DNA from: Bradyrhizobium sp. RD5-C2
GTDB lineage: Bacteria; Pseudomonadota; Alphaproteobacteria; Rhizobiales; Xanthobacteraceae
DNA: 64,000 nt
Direction of reading: 5' to 3'
NCBI RefSeq assembly: GCF_019972155.1
Contig: NZ_BOVL01000020.1
Location: 166,003-230,002 of the forward strand
The position numbers and the translations under genes are program-made. Shown one piece after another: positions 55,919 through 64,000 of this stretch. Numbering within the stretch: the stretch's first letter is position 1; the number at the start of each line of letters is the position of its first letter. Below the pieces are notes generated by a model. That model searched no databases and was not told where the DNA came from. It worked only from the letters and a program-made list of their open reading frames with translations.

Positions 55919-57670
55919 GTGACATCTTTTGGACGTGTGATCTCTGTGCGCGGCTCGCAAGCCCGGGTTGGGCTGCTGACTGGTGGCCAGATGCAGCTTT
56001 CAGAAATGCGTGCGACCGTTGGCCGCTTCGTCAGTATCCGCTGCGCGAGCTCGGTCATCGTCGCCATGATCACCGAAGTGTCGTGCGAGAACCTGCCGCC
56101 GTCCGACGAATACATGGCGACCGCCTCGGTCGACCTGCTCGGCGAAATCCTCGGCGGCGACCGCCCGAAATTCCAGCGCGGTGTCACCCACTATCCGACC
56201 ATCGGCGACAGCACCGATCTGATCACGAACCAGGAGCTGCGCACGGTCTATGCGCCGAGCGGCTCGGACCAGATCAATGTCGGCACGCTGCAACAGGATC
56301 GTTCGGTTATCGCCTATGTCGACGTCGAGGAAATGCTGTCCAAGCACTTTGCGGTGCTCGGCTCGACCGGCGTCGGCAAATCCACCGGCGTGTCGCTGCT
56401 GCTCAACGAAATCCTGAAGTCGCGGCCGAACCTGCGCATCTTCCTGCTCGACGTGCACAACGAATATGGCCGCTGCTTCGGCGAGCGCGCGCAGGTGCTC
56501 AACCCGCGAAACCTGAAGCTGCCGTTCTGGCTGTTCAACTTCGAAGAGATCGTCGACGTGCTGTTCGGCGGCCGGCCTGGCGTGCCCGAAGAGCTCGACA
56601 TCCTCGCCGAAGTGATTCCGATGGCGAAGGGCATCTACACCCAGTACCAAAACTCCGACCGGGTCGGTCTCGGGCTGAAGCGCGTCGACCCCAAGCAGGT
56701 CGGCTACACCGTCGATACGCCGGTACCCTACCGCCTCGTCGACCTGATCTCGCTGATCGACGAGCGCATGGGCAAGCTCGAGAACCGCTCCTCGCGCATC
56801 ATCTACCACAAGCTGATCTCGCGCATCGACGCGGTGCGCAACGATCCGCGCTACGCCTTCATGTTCGACAACGCCAATGTCGGCGGCGACACCATGGCCG
56901 AGGTGATCAGTCATCTGTTCCGCCTGCCCGCCAACGGCAAGCCGATGACCATCATGCAGCTCGCCGGCTTCCCGGCGGAAGTCGTCGATTCCGTGGTGTC
57001 GGTGCTGTGCCGCATGGCGTTCGATTTCGGACTGTGGAGCGACGGCGTCTCGCCGATGCTGTTCGTCTGCGAGGAAGCGCACCGCTACGCCTCCGCCGAC
57101 CGCAACATCGGCTTCGGGCCGACCCGCAAGGCGGTGTCGCGCATCGCCAAGGAAGGCCGCAAATACGGCGTCTATCTCGGCCTGATCACCCAGCGTCCGG
57201 CCGAGCTCGACGCGACCATCATCTCCCAGTGCAACACGCTGTTCACGATGCGGCTTGCCAACGACCGCGACCAGGCGCTGCTGCGCTCCGCGGTGTCGGA
57301 TGCCGCCGCCAACCTGCTGTCGTTCGTGCCTTCGCTCGGCACCCGCGAAGTGCTGGCGTTCGGCGAAGGCGTGGCGCTGCCGACCCGGCTGCGCTTCAAG
57401 GAGGTGCCGCCTCACCAGCTGCCGCGCGGCGAAGCCACCATCGCTACGGTGCCGTCGGTCACCGCCGGCCATGACATGCATTTCGTCAGCGCCGTGCTGG
57501 AGCGCTGGCGCGGCGCCACCTCGCATCGCGATTCGGCGAGCGGCGATGCCAACTTCAACCCTCCGACGCAGCCGCCGCGCACGATGGCGCCCGCCGAGGC
57601 GCCGATGCTGCAGCCGTCACTGGGCCTCGATCCGGACCGCTTCTCTCTCCTGAAGAAGCCGCTGCGCTGA
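55919..57670 (+). CDS. HerA-type ATPase / DUF87 ATP-binding protein
   Basis: A 583-residue protein. An N-terminal HAS-barrel-like region (SFGRVISVRGSQARVGLL) precedes the FtsK/HerA ATPase core, with Walker A GSTGVGKST (about 148-156) and Walker B MLFVCEEAHRY. GREYGV-like KEGRKYGVYLGLITQRP is the sensor region near the arginine finger. HerA proteins form hexameric DNA translocases, often with a NurA nuclease, but no nuclease gene is adjacent. The start is uncertain: GTG 55919 has GGA nearby, and TTG 55895 is the alternative. A Pro-rich tail ends the protein. Confidence 0.88.
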   Translation: MTSFGRVISVRGSQARVGLLTGGQMQLSEMRATVGRFVSIRCASSVIVAMITEVSCENLPPSDEYMATASVDLLGEILGGDRPKFQRGVTHYPTIGDSTDLITNQELRTVYAPSGSDQINVGTLQQDRSVIAYVDVEEMLSKHFAVLGSTGVGKSTGVSLLLNEILKSRPNLRIFLLDVHNEYGRCFGERAQVLNPRNLKLPFWLFNFEEIVDVLFGGRPGVPEELDILAEVIPMAKGIYTQYQNSDRVGLGLKRVDPKQVGYTVDTPVPYRLVDLISLIDERMGKLENRSSRIIYHKLISRIDAVRNDPRYAFMFDNANVGGDTMAEVISHLFRLPANGKPMTIMQLAGFPAEVVDSVVSVLCRMAFDFGLWSDGVSPMLFVCEEAHRYASADRNIGFGPTRKAVSRIAKEGRKYGVYLGLITQRPAELDATIISQCNTLFTMRLANDRDQALLRSAVSDAAANLLSFVPSLGTREVLAFGEGVALPTRLRFKEVPPHQLPRGEATIATVPSVTAGHDMHFVSAVLERWRGATSHRDSASGDANFNPPTQPPRTMAPAEAPMLQPSLGLDPDRFSLLKKPLR

Positions 57671-57768
57671 CGTCACCATGGCAGGGCGCCGATGCGCCTT
57701 GCGCCCAAGCCGTCATCCACTATGGTTTCGCGTGACGCCGCGTCCCCGCGGCACGCCGGAACCATCTC

Positions 57769-58347
57769 ATGACGCAGCCGACCACAAAGCGCTTCCCGAC
57801 GCCCGCTCTCGACAAGCTCCCCGAGGACATCCGCACCCGCATCCTGGCGGTGCAGGAGAAGTCCGGCTTCGTGCCGAACGTATTCCTCACGCTGGCCTAC
57901 CGCCCCGACGAATTTCGCGCGTTCTTTGCCTATCACGACGCGCTGATGGAAAAGGACTCCGGCCTCTCCAAGGCCGAGCGCGAGATGATCGTGGTGGCGA
58001 CCAGCGCCGCCAACCAATGCCAGTATTGCGTGATCGCCCATGGCGCGATCCTGCGCATCCGCGCCAAGAACCCTGCGATCGCCGACCAGATCGCGATCAA
58101 CTACCGCAAGGCCGACATCACGCCGCGGCAGCGCGCGATGCTCGATTTCGCGATGAAAGTCAGCCGCGCGGCCGAGGAGGTCTCGGAGACGGATTTCGCC
58201 GCGCTCGCGACCCACGGCTTCAGCGACGACGACGTCTGGGATATCGCCGCGGTCGCGGCCTTCTTCGCGCTCTCGAACCGGCTTGCGAACGTCACCGGGA
58301 TGCGGCCGAACGACGAGTTCTACATGCTCGGCCGGCAGCTGAAATAG
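57769..58347 (+). CDS. AhpD/carboxymuconolactone decarboxylase-like peroxidase-related protein
   Basis: A 192-residue all-helical protein. The redox pair is C84/C87 with H91 in NQCQYCVIAHG, the AhpD-type relay. Its length and sequence match the uncharacterised peroxidase-related branch rather than true AhpD. It probably reduces peroxides or a peroxiredoxin in the cytoplasm. It starts 98 bases after the HerA-type gene. Confidence 0.88.
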   Translation: MTQPTTKRFPTPALDKLPEDIRTRILAVQEKSGFVPNVFLTLAYRPDEFRAFFAYHDALMEKDSGLSKAEREMIVVATSAANQCQYCVIAHGAILRIRAKNPAIADQIAINYRKADITPRQRAMLDFAMKVSRAAEEVSETDFAALATHGFSDDDVWDIAAVAAFFALSNRLANVTGMRPNDEFYMLGRQLK

Positions 58348-58358
58348 AGGACGCCTTG

Positions 58359-58868
58359 GTGGACTGGAGCGAGATCATCCTGCGTCTCGGCGCGGCCACC
58401 CTTGCCGGCAGCGCGATCGGGCTCGACCGCGACCTGCGCGGCAAGCCGATCGGGCTGAAGACGCTGGGTCTCGTCAGCCTCTCGACGGCCACGGTCGTGC
58501 TGCTGGCATTGCAGGCCGTCGAGCCCGGCCATTTCACCGATGCGGTGAGCCGCGTGATCCAGGGCGTGCTGACCGGCATCGGCTTTCTCGGCGCCGGCGT
58601 GATCGTTCGCCAGGGCGATCGCTTTCAGGTTCGCGGCCTGACCAGCGCCGCTTGCGCGTTCTTCGCCGCCTGCGTCGGCATCGTCTGCGGCGCCGGACAT
58701 TGGCCCATCGTCATCACCGCGCTCGTGCTGGCATTCCTGCTGCTGACCTTCGGCAAGCGGACCGAGCGGTGGCTGCACCACGCGCTCGGCGGCAAGGAGG
58801 ACCAGCACAGCCCAGGGGCCGCGCCCGGTCAGTCGTCAGATGCCGGCCCGCACCAGCCGGGCAAATAG
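58359..58868 (+). CDS. MgtC/SapB-family membrane protein
   Basis: A 169-residue protein, short form of MgtC without the soluble C-terminal domain. The core reads RLGAATLAGSAIGLDRDLRGKPIGLKTLGLVSL and GFLGAGVIVRQGDRFQVRGLTSAACAFFAA, with four or so membrane segments. Start is GTG 58359, eight bases after GAGG; a TTG one codon earlier is possible. MgtC proteins affect F-ATPase and magnesium/phosphate homeostasis. Its end overlaps the convergent ParB-like gene by 40 bases. Confidence 0.88.
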   Translation: MDWSEIILRLGAATLAGSAIGLDRDLRGKPIGLKTLGLVSLSTATVVLLALQAVEPGHFTDAVSRVIQGVLTGIGFLGAGVIVRQGDRFQVRGLTSAACAFFAACVGIVCGAGHWPIVITALVLAFLLLTFGKRTERWLHHALGGKEDQHSPGAAPGQSSDAGPHQPGK

Positions 58869-59455
58869 ACCGCGCTCGGGCTGCGGCCCAGCGCCAGCCC
58901 CTTCTCCAGCGCCTTGTCGAAATTGTTCTCCACCGTCTTGCGCGGGATGTGGCGGCGCAGGAAATCGGCCCACAGGAATTCGCTGAATGGCGTCGTGTCC
59001 TTGGCGAAGCCACCGGCCCGGCGCATTTCGCCGGCGAGGCTGCGGAACGGATCGTCCTTGAGATCCTTGATCGATTTCGGAATGTCCCTGAAGTGCCGCC
59101 GCTCGCCCTTGGAATCGTAGGGATAGACCCAGCGCTTGTTGTCCATCACGCCCCAGAACACGTCACGCTCGACCATCGTGAGATCGCCGATCACCGTGAC
59201 CAGGATGTCCTTGACGCCCTCCTCGTGCAGCGCCCGCGCCATATGATGGTGATCGACCACGTAATAGCGATCGTCGGGACCATGGACGACCGGGATCATG
59301 TGCTTGCCCAGCAGTTCGGCGCGCTTCTTGTCCGACTTGTGCTCGCGCCAGCGCTTCCGCTTCTCCTTCACCTCGTGCATGCCGACCGTCATCTGGGTCG
59401 GCCGCAGCGACAGGATCGGGACCGGTTTGACGTAAGGCTCGCGCGTATGGGCCAT
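58829..59455 (-). CDS. ParB-like nuclease-fold protein (ParBc_2 type)
   Basis: A 208-residue protein. It starts with the ParB/sulfiredoxin-like strand VPILSLRPTQMTVGMHEV and holds the central HMIPVVHGPDDRYYVVDHHHMARAL. It lacks a HTH, so it is not a chromosome-partition ParB. Members of this branch are widespread and uncharacterised; nucleotide hydrolase activity is conceivable from the fold. It is divergent from the potassium channel gene (87 bases). Confidence 0.85.
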   Translation of the reverse strand: MAHTREPYVKPVPILSLRPTQMTVGMHEVKEKRKRWREHKSDKKRAELLGKHMIPVVHGPDDRYYVVDHHHMARALHEEGVKDILVTVIGDLTMVERDVFWGVMDNKRWVYPYDSKGERRHFRDIPKSIKDLKDDPFRSLAGEMRRAGGFAKDTTPFSEFLWADFLRRHIPRKTVENNFDKALEKGLALGRSPSAVYLPGWCGPASDD

Positions 59456-59542
59456 GGTTTGTACTCCCGTTTGACCGGCACTCCGGAATGGGTTCCATTA
59501 TGACATGATGACGCAGGCAGGCGGAAGAGCCGGTTCGGCCGA

Positions 59543-60424
59543 ATGGCATTGAGAGCAAGCGAACGCGTGAAGGCCCGCACGATCCGCCTCGGCAACCGCG
59601 AGGTCGTGACCGAGGGGTTGGAGCTCAGTTTCTGGGCAGACATCAGCCATCGCTGCATGACGGCATCCTGGCCTGCCTTTATCGGCGGTGCAGCATTGGT
59701 GTTCATCAGCTTCAACGCCGTCTTCGCCCTGTTGTATTGGCTCGGCGATCATCCGATCGCCAACGTGCCTGACGGCCAATACGTCGATTACCTCTATTTC
59801 AGCATCGAGACACTTTCGACCGCGGGCTATGGCGACATGCACCCGCAGACGCATTACGGGCACTTCATCGCCACCATCGAACTCTTCACCGGCATCTTCT
59901 CGATGTCGCTGATGACCGGACTGATCTTTGCCCGCTTCTCGCGGCCGAGCGCGCGTCTGCTGTTCGCCGACCATCCCGTGATCTCGGACCATGAGGGCCA
60001 GCTCACGTTGATGATCCGCCTGGCCAACGAGCGGCACAACATCATCGCCAATGCCACCGCGCGGCTGTGGCTGTTCAAGAACGGCGTCAGCAAGGAAGGC
60101 ATGCCATACCGCCGGTTTTACGAACTGCCGCTCCTGCGCAGCGAGAGCCCGGCGCTGGCGCTGAGCTGGACCCTGTTTCATGTGATCGACCAGGACAGCC
60201 CGCTCTACGGCCTCGACGCCGCGGAGCTTAAAGCCGTCAATGCCGGGATCGGCCTCTTCGTGTCGGGCCTTGACGACGTTGCAGCGCAAACTGTGCATGC
60301 GCGAAAATCGTACGAACATTCCGACATCCGCTTCGGCCATCGCTATGCCGAGATCCTGCAGGCGACCGACGACGGACGTCTGCGGATCGACTACAGTCGG
60401 TTCCACGAGACCCTCGAAGGATAA
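59543..60424 (+). CDS. Inwardly rectifying potassium channel (KirBac type)
   Basis: A 293-residue two-helix channel. The outer helix is about residues 44-66, the selectivity filter is T93-A-G-Y-G-D98 (LSTAGYGDMHP), and the inner helix is about 106-130. The C-terminal 155 residues form the Kir beta-sandwich (LMIRLANERHNIIANATARLWL). The slide-helix region precedes the first helix. It passes potassium through the inner membrane under lipid or ligand gating. Confidence 0.95.
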   Translation: MALRASERVKARTIRLGNREVVTEGLELSFWADISHRCMTASWPAFIGGAALVFISFNAVFALLYWLGDHPIANVPDGQYVDYLYFSIETLSTAGYGDMHPQTHYGHFIATIELFTGIFSMSLMTGLIFARFSRPSARLLFADHPVISDHEGQLTLMIRLANERHNIIANATARLWLFKNGVSKEGMPYRRFYELPLLRSESPALALSWTLFHVIDQDSPLYGLDAAELKAVNAGIGLFVSGLDDVAAQTVHARKSYEHSDIRFGHRYAEILQATDDGRLRIDYSRFHETLEG

Positions 60425-60472
60425 ATACCACCTCTGCGCGCATCAAGATTTTAGGTGTGAAGCGCAGCGAAC

Positions 60473-60868
60473 ATGCTAAACATGAGTGGCGACGCGACCG
60501 GACTGACAACAGTGAAGACGCAGCGGCCAATTTCCTCGGATGACGAGCACGTGGTGCTGAAATTCCGGCCGCGTACCTCGGCGCAGCCGCCCGGCAAGCG
60601 CGAGGACCCGGTCCAATCGACCCGCCCTGCTTCCGTCGCTCCTGTTTCCGTCGCCAACGACCTCTCCCGCTATGAGAAGCCGCGCGAGGAGCCCGACGAT
60701 TTCCGCCAGCGCATGCTCGCCAACGTCGCCGCCTTCGCCTTCACCGTGGCGCTGACCGCGATCGGTATCTGGCTCGCCATGAGCATCGCCGATTTGCGCA
60801 AGACCCAGGATTGCGTGCTGATGGGACGCCGGGATTGCGCGAAGATTACGGTGATGCCACGCACCTAG
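60473..60868 (+). CDS. Hypothetical protein with C-terminal membrane segment
   Basis: A 131-residue protein. Residues 1-80 are polar and low in structure, with LKFRPRT and a run of Pro/Ser/Val. Residues 85-108 (ANVAAFAFTVALTAIGIWLAM) form one membrane helix. The short C-terminal tail has two Cys (TQDCVLMGRRDC) that would lie in the periplasm. An ATG three codons later (60482) is another start. It is unrecognised and lies 48 bases after the channel gene. Confidence 0.7.
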   Translation: MLNMSGDATGLTTVKTQRPISSDDEHVVLKFRPRTSAQPPGKREDPVQSTRPASVAPVSVANDLSRYEKPREEPDDFRQRMLANVAAFAFTVALTAIGIWLAMSIADLRKTQDCVLMGRRDCAKITVMPRT

Positions 60869-61046
60869 GCAGGCTGGAACCGTACCTAAAAACCGTCCTT
60901 GCCAGCCCGGCCAAGCTCCATTGAACTAACGGCCCTGCTCCGATATACGGGCACACGACTCCGGCAGCAGCAATCAGGCAATCCGGGGCACCGCGCCCGC
61001 CTCCTCAGAGCCGACCCGGATTTACCTTCAATATATCAAAGGCTTA

Positions 61047-61349
61047 ATGATGTCCTCCACATTCGAGCAGATCGCCAACATTATCGCGGAGACCTGCGAC
61101 ATCCCGCGCGATACGATCAAGCCGGAGAGCCACGCGATCGACGATCTGGGGATCGACAGCCTCGACTTCCTCGACATCGCCTTTGCCATCGACAAGGCCT
61201 TCGGGATCAAGATGCCGCTCGAGAAGTGGACCCAGGAGGTCAACGACGGCAAGGCCACGACGGAGCAGTACTTCGTGTTGCAGAATCTCGCCGACCGCAT
61301 CGACGAGCTGGTTGCAGCCAAGAACGCGGGCACGGGCTCAGCCTCGTAA
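61047..61349 (+). CDS. acpXL: Acyl carrier protein for very-long-chain fatty acids of lipid A
   Basis: A 100-residue acidic carrier. Phosphopantetheine attaches at S38 in DDLGIDSLDFLDI. The continuation FAIDKAFGIKMPLEKWTQEVNDGK is the hallmark of AcpXL, which carries the 27-hydroxyoctacosanoate (C28) chain attached to rhizobial lipid A. The start may be either of two adjacent ATG codons. It is the first gene of the acpXL-fabZ-fabF-fabF cluster, nine bases before the dehydratase gene. Confidence 0.95.
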   Translation: MMSSTFEQIANIIAETCDIPRDTIKPESHAIDDLGIDSLDFLDIAFAIDKAFGIKMPLEKWTQEVNDGKATTEQYFVLQNLADRIDELVAAKNAGTGSAS

Positions 61350-61358
61350 TCGCCCATC

Positions 61359-61835
61359 ATGCAGCTTGAAACTTTTCAGCTGATCGATCGGATTGTCGAC
61401 CTCAACCTCGACGCAAAGACCATTGTCGTCGAGGCCGATGTCCCGCCGGACAGCCACTCTGTGTTCGCGGGGCACTTCCCGGGCTACCCGATCATGCCCG
61501 GTGTGCTGCTCACCGAAGCAATGGCCCAGAGCTCGGGCTGGCTGATCCTCGGTCTGACCAGGTTCGAGCGCATGCCCTTCCTTGCGATGGTCAAGGAAGC
61601 CAAGATGCGTGGCTTCGTCAGCCCCGGCTCGACACTGACGATCGAAGCCAAGATCGAACACGAAGGTTCAGGCTTCACCGTGACATCGGCGAAGGTCCGC
61701 GTCGGCAAGGAGCTCAAGTGCAACGCCGAGCTGACCTTCCGTCATATTCCCTTCCCCAGCCCGGACTTGCGTGTGCACATGGACGCGCTCGCCAACAAGA
61801 TCGGGTTTCCGCTGCAGGCAATTTGTAATGGCTGA
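61359..61835 (+). CDS. fabZXL: 3-hydroxyacyl-ACP dehydratase, FabZ-like, of the C28 lipid A pathway
   Basis: A 158-residue hotdog-fold dehydratase. The active-site His and surroundings are GHFPGYPIMPGVLLTEAMAQSSGW, including the catalytic Glu. It dehydrates the 3-hydroxyacyl chain on AcpXL during elongation beyond C18. It overlaps the next ketosynthase gene by eight bases. Confidence 0.93.
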   Translation: MQLETFQLIDRIVDLNLDAKTIVVEADVPPDSHSVFAGHFPGYPIMPGVLLTEAMAQSSGWLILGLTRFERMPFLAMVKEAKMRGFVSPGSTLTIEAKIEHEGSGFTVTSAKVRVGKELKCNAELTFRHIPFPSPDLRVHMDALANKIGFPLQAICNG

Positions 61836-63012
61836 GAAGGAAGTCTGGATCACCGGCGTCGGCCTGCTCTCCTCGCTCGGCGAGGGGCTGGATGCGCATT
61901 GGGAGGCGCTCGGCGCCAAGCGCGTCAATGCCGACGAGAAGCGTCTCGCACCCTACGTAATCCATCCGATCGCCCCCGTCAGCTTCGACGCCCAGATCCC
62001 GAAGAAAGGCGATCAGCGTCAGATGGAGACGTGGCAACGGATCGGCACCTACGCCGCCGGGCTGGCGCTTGATTCCGCCGGCGTCAAAGGCAATCAGGAA
62101 ATCTTGTCGCGGATGGACATGATCATCGCAGCCGGTGGCGGCGAGCGCGATCTCAATGTCGACCTCGCGATCATGAACGCCGATGCGCAGGGCAAGCTGC
62201 CGCCTGCCGTCCTCAACGAAAAGCTGATGAACGAGCTGCGCCCGACGCTGTTCCTGGCGCAGCTCTCCAACCTGCTCGCCGGCAACATCGCAATCGTTCA
62301 CGGCGTGTGCGGGACGTCGCGCACCTTCATGGGCGAGGAAGCCTCGAGCATCGACGCCGCGCGGATCGCCGTCGCACGCATCGGGGCCGGACAGAGCGAC
62401 ATCGCACTGGTCGGCGCGGCCCATAATGGCGATCGCGGCGACCTCTTGATGCTCTATTCGTTCGGCGACTTCGCCCTCAAGGATCAATACGCGTCGGTCT
62501 GGGCCCGCAGGAACAACCCGGGCTTCGCCATCGGCTCAGCCGGCGCCTTCCTAGTGATGGAGTCGCGCGAGCACGCCGAGGCACGCGGCGCCAAGCCGTA
62601 CGCCAAGCTGACCAAGGTCGTCGCCGATCTTGCCAAGCGCAAGCAGCCCGGCGCAGTGACCAAGTCGCTGCAGACGCTGTGGCCGCAACTCGGGGTCAGC
62701 AACGACAACGCCATGCTGATCACGGGCGCGACCGGCGCCGAGCCCGCGACCGCCGAGGAGCGCGAATTCCTCGGGCAGCATCCTGGCCTTGCCGTGCGCG
62801 CCACCGGAACGACCTTCGGGCACACCATGGAGGCGCAGTTCCCGCTCGGCCTCGCGCTGGCTGCGCTGTCGATTTCCCGCGGCGCGCTCTATCCGGCCAA
62901 CGACCCGACCGGGCTGGAGGTTGAAAAGACCGGGGCGCCAACCCAGATTGTCGTGTTGGGGGTCGGCCATTGGCAGGGCGAAGGCATGGCACTGGTCGAG
63001 GCCGTCAAGTAA
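61828..63012 (+). CDS. fabF2XL: Beta-ketoacyl-ACP synthase-like protein of the C28 pathway, lacking one catalytic His
   Basis: A 394-residue thiolase-fold protein starting MAEKEVWITGVGLLSSLGEG. The nucleophile position holds C161 (VHGVCGTSRTF) and the second His H332 (TTFGHTMEAQ) is present. The first His, in NAHGTSTP of active enzymes, is absent: the aligned segment is LITGATGAEPATAE (about 298-310). It is therefore either a partly degenerate ketosynthase or a chain-length-factor-like partner of the next gene product. This position is that of FabF2XL in rhizobial clusters. Confidence 0.92.
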   Translation: MAEKEVWITGVGLLSSLGEGLDAHWEALGAKRVNADEKRLAPYVIHPIAPVSFDAQIPKKGDQRQMETWQRIGTYAAGLALDSAGVKGNQEILSRMDMIIAAGGGERDLNVDLAIMNADAQGKLPPAVLNEKLMNELRPTLFLAQLSNLLAGNIAIVHGVCGTSRTFMGEEASSIDAARIAVARIGAGQSDIALVGAAHNGDRGDLLMLYSFGDFALKDQYASVWARRNNPGFAIGSAGAFLVMESREHAEARGAKPYAKLTKVVADLAKRKQPGAVTKSLQTLWPQLGVSNDNAMLITGATGAEPATAEEREFLGQHPGLAVRATGTTFGHTMEAQFPLGLALAALSISRGALYPANDPTGLEVEKTGAPTQIVVLGVGHWQGEGMALVEAVK

Positions 63013-63039
63013 TTCGGCGCAAGCACCGACGGGGACACC

Positions 63040-64000
63040 ATGACAGCACCACGCGATAAGTTCGGCCGACCGATCGTCGTCGTGACCGGCATGGGAATCG
63101 TGACGTCGCTCGGCGGCGGCAAGACCGACAATTGGAAGCGCCTCAGCGCGGGCGAGTCCGGTATCAAGACCGTGACGCGCTTCCCGCTCGACAGTCTGAA
63201 GACGACGATGGCCGGCGCCGTCGATTTCGTCACCGTCGATCCGTTCTCCTCGACCAGCCTGTCGCAGCGCCTGGCGGAGATCGCGACCGAAGAGGCGCTG
63301 GAGCAGTCCGGCATCGGCACCAAGGGCGACTTCCCCGGCCCGCTGTTTCTCGCGGTCGCGCCGATCGAGACCGAGTGGCCGCAGCGGCTCGAAGTCGCGC
63401 GCGAAGTTCCGACCAAGGACTTCGGCATCATCGACTATCTGGCGACCTGCAGCGGCGGCAAGTTTACGCATTTCCACCGGCGCTTCACCTTCGGTTCGGT
63501 CGCGCTCAGCCTCGCCGAGACCTTCGGCACCAAGGGGTCGCCGATTTCGCTCTCGACCGCCTGCGCGTCCGGTGCGACCGCGATCCAGCTCGGCGTCGAG
63601 GCGATCCGCCGCGGCGAAACCGATGCCACGCTTTGCATCGCGACCGACGGCTCGGTCAATCCTGAAGCCCTGGTGCGATTCTCGCTGCTCTCGGCTCTCT
63701 CCACCCAGAACGATCCGCCCCAGGGAGCCTCGAAGCCGTTCTCGAAGAACCGCGACGGTTTCGTGATGGCCGAGGGCGCCGGCGCGCTGGTGCTGGAGAG
63801 CTACGACGCCGCGATGGCGCGCGGCGCGCGTATCCTGGGCGTCGTCGCCGGCTGCGGCGAGCTCACCGACTCCTTCCATCGCACTCGCTCTGCCCCCGAC
63901 GGCAAGCCGGCGATCGGCTGCGTACGCAAGACGCTTGCTGACGCGGGCATGGAGCCCGAGCAAATCGATCACATCAACGCGCACGGCACCTCGACGCCGG
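63040..64000 (+). CDS. fabF1XL: Beta-ketoacyl-ACP synthase II of the C28 pathway (partial, cut at right edge)
   Basis: 320 codons are visible from ATG 63040. The nucleophile is C175 (LSTACASGAT) and the catalytic INAHGTSTP appears just before the edge, so this copy keeps the full ketosynthase set as far as it can be seen. It starts 27 bases after its paralogue. Together they would extend acyl-AcpXL with malonyl-ACP to the very long chain added to lipid A. The C-terminal quarter lies outside the window. Confidence 0.93.
   Translation, partial: MTAPRDKFGRPIVVVTGMGIVTSLGGGKTDNWKRLSAGESGIKTVTRFPLDSLKTTMAGAVDFVTVDPFSSTSLSQRLAEIATEEALEQSGIGTKGDFPGPLFLAVAPIETEWPQRLEVAREVPTKDFGIIDYLATCSGGKFTHFHRRFTFGSVALSLAETFGTKGSPISLSTACASGATAIQLGVEAIRRGETDATLCIATDGSVNPEALVRFSLLSALSTQNDPPQGASKPFSKNRDGFVMAEGAGALVLESYDAAMARGARILGVVAGCGELTDSFHRTRSAPDGKPAIGCVRKTLADAGMEPEQIDHINAHGTSTP

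Overview
The window reads as a high-GC chromosome segment from an alphaproteobacterium of the Rhizobiales, most likely the Bradyrhizobium/Rhodopseudomonas group. The reasons are the acpXL-fabZ-fabF very-long-chain lipid A cluster at the right end, IalB-like and BA14K-like proteins, iron-control (ICE-like) half-sites before a TonB receptor, a CtrA-type TTAA-N7-TTAA site, and short palindromic repeats of the kind scattered through Bradyrhizobium genomes. No phage, transposase, integrase, CRISPR array or rRNA was seen. One tRNA gene (Gln, CUG) is present. The assignment is from sequence features alone.

Layout. 1-1131: a thiolase cut by the left edge. 1177-13378: a sugar-acid uptake and catabolism island. 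On the minus strand lie an ABC sugar importer (ATPase, binding protein, two permeases), a DenD-type dehydrogenase, KDG kinase and KDPG aldolase. On the plus strand lie a LacI regulator, an IlvD/Edd-type sugar-acid dehydratase and two SDR dehydrogenases. Two matching TGGTAGCGC palindromes, one before each arm, tie the island to the LacI regulator. 13375-18079: a LysR/EamA divergent pair, a site-2 protease family protein, a small membrane protein and an orphan amino-acid-type binding protein.

18080-23906: an iron-uptake operon transcribed right to left (TonB receptor, PKHD hydroxylase PiuC type, ExbB, ExbD, TonB) with ICE-like repeats upstream. 23928-29251: a small ORF, a MarR regulator and a divergent RND efflux pair. 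29310-33464: IalB-like protein, arylsulfatase with divergent TetR and its probable operator, and a GNAT enzyme. 33650-33723: tRNA-Gln. 34292-37668: penicillin-binding protein 1A and a coiled-coil protein behind a CtrA-like box.

37731-49686: a peptide or acylated-amine module. It has a C45-family Ntn hydrolase, an oligopeptide ABC importer (binding protein, two permeases, fused double ATPase) and gamma-glutamyltransferase on the minus strand. Divergent from these is a GntR regulator with two winged helices and a class III omega-aminotransferase, followed by a convergent APC permease. 49831-53533: BA14K-like protein, a SoxC/SoxD-like sulfite dehydrogenase pair, an extradiol dioxygenase behind a sharp palindrome, and a 40-residue membrane peptide. 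53629-60868: GGDEF-EAL protein, HerA-type ATPase, AhpD-like protein, MgtC, ParB-like nuclease-fold protein, Kir-type potassium channel and a small membrane protein. 61047-64000: acpXL, fabZ-like and two ketosynthase genes for the C28-type lipid A acyl chain. The first ketosynthase lacks a catalytic histidine, which suggests a two-subunit enzyme.
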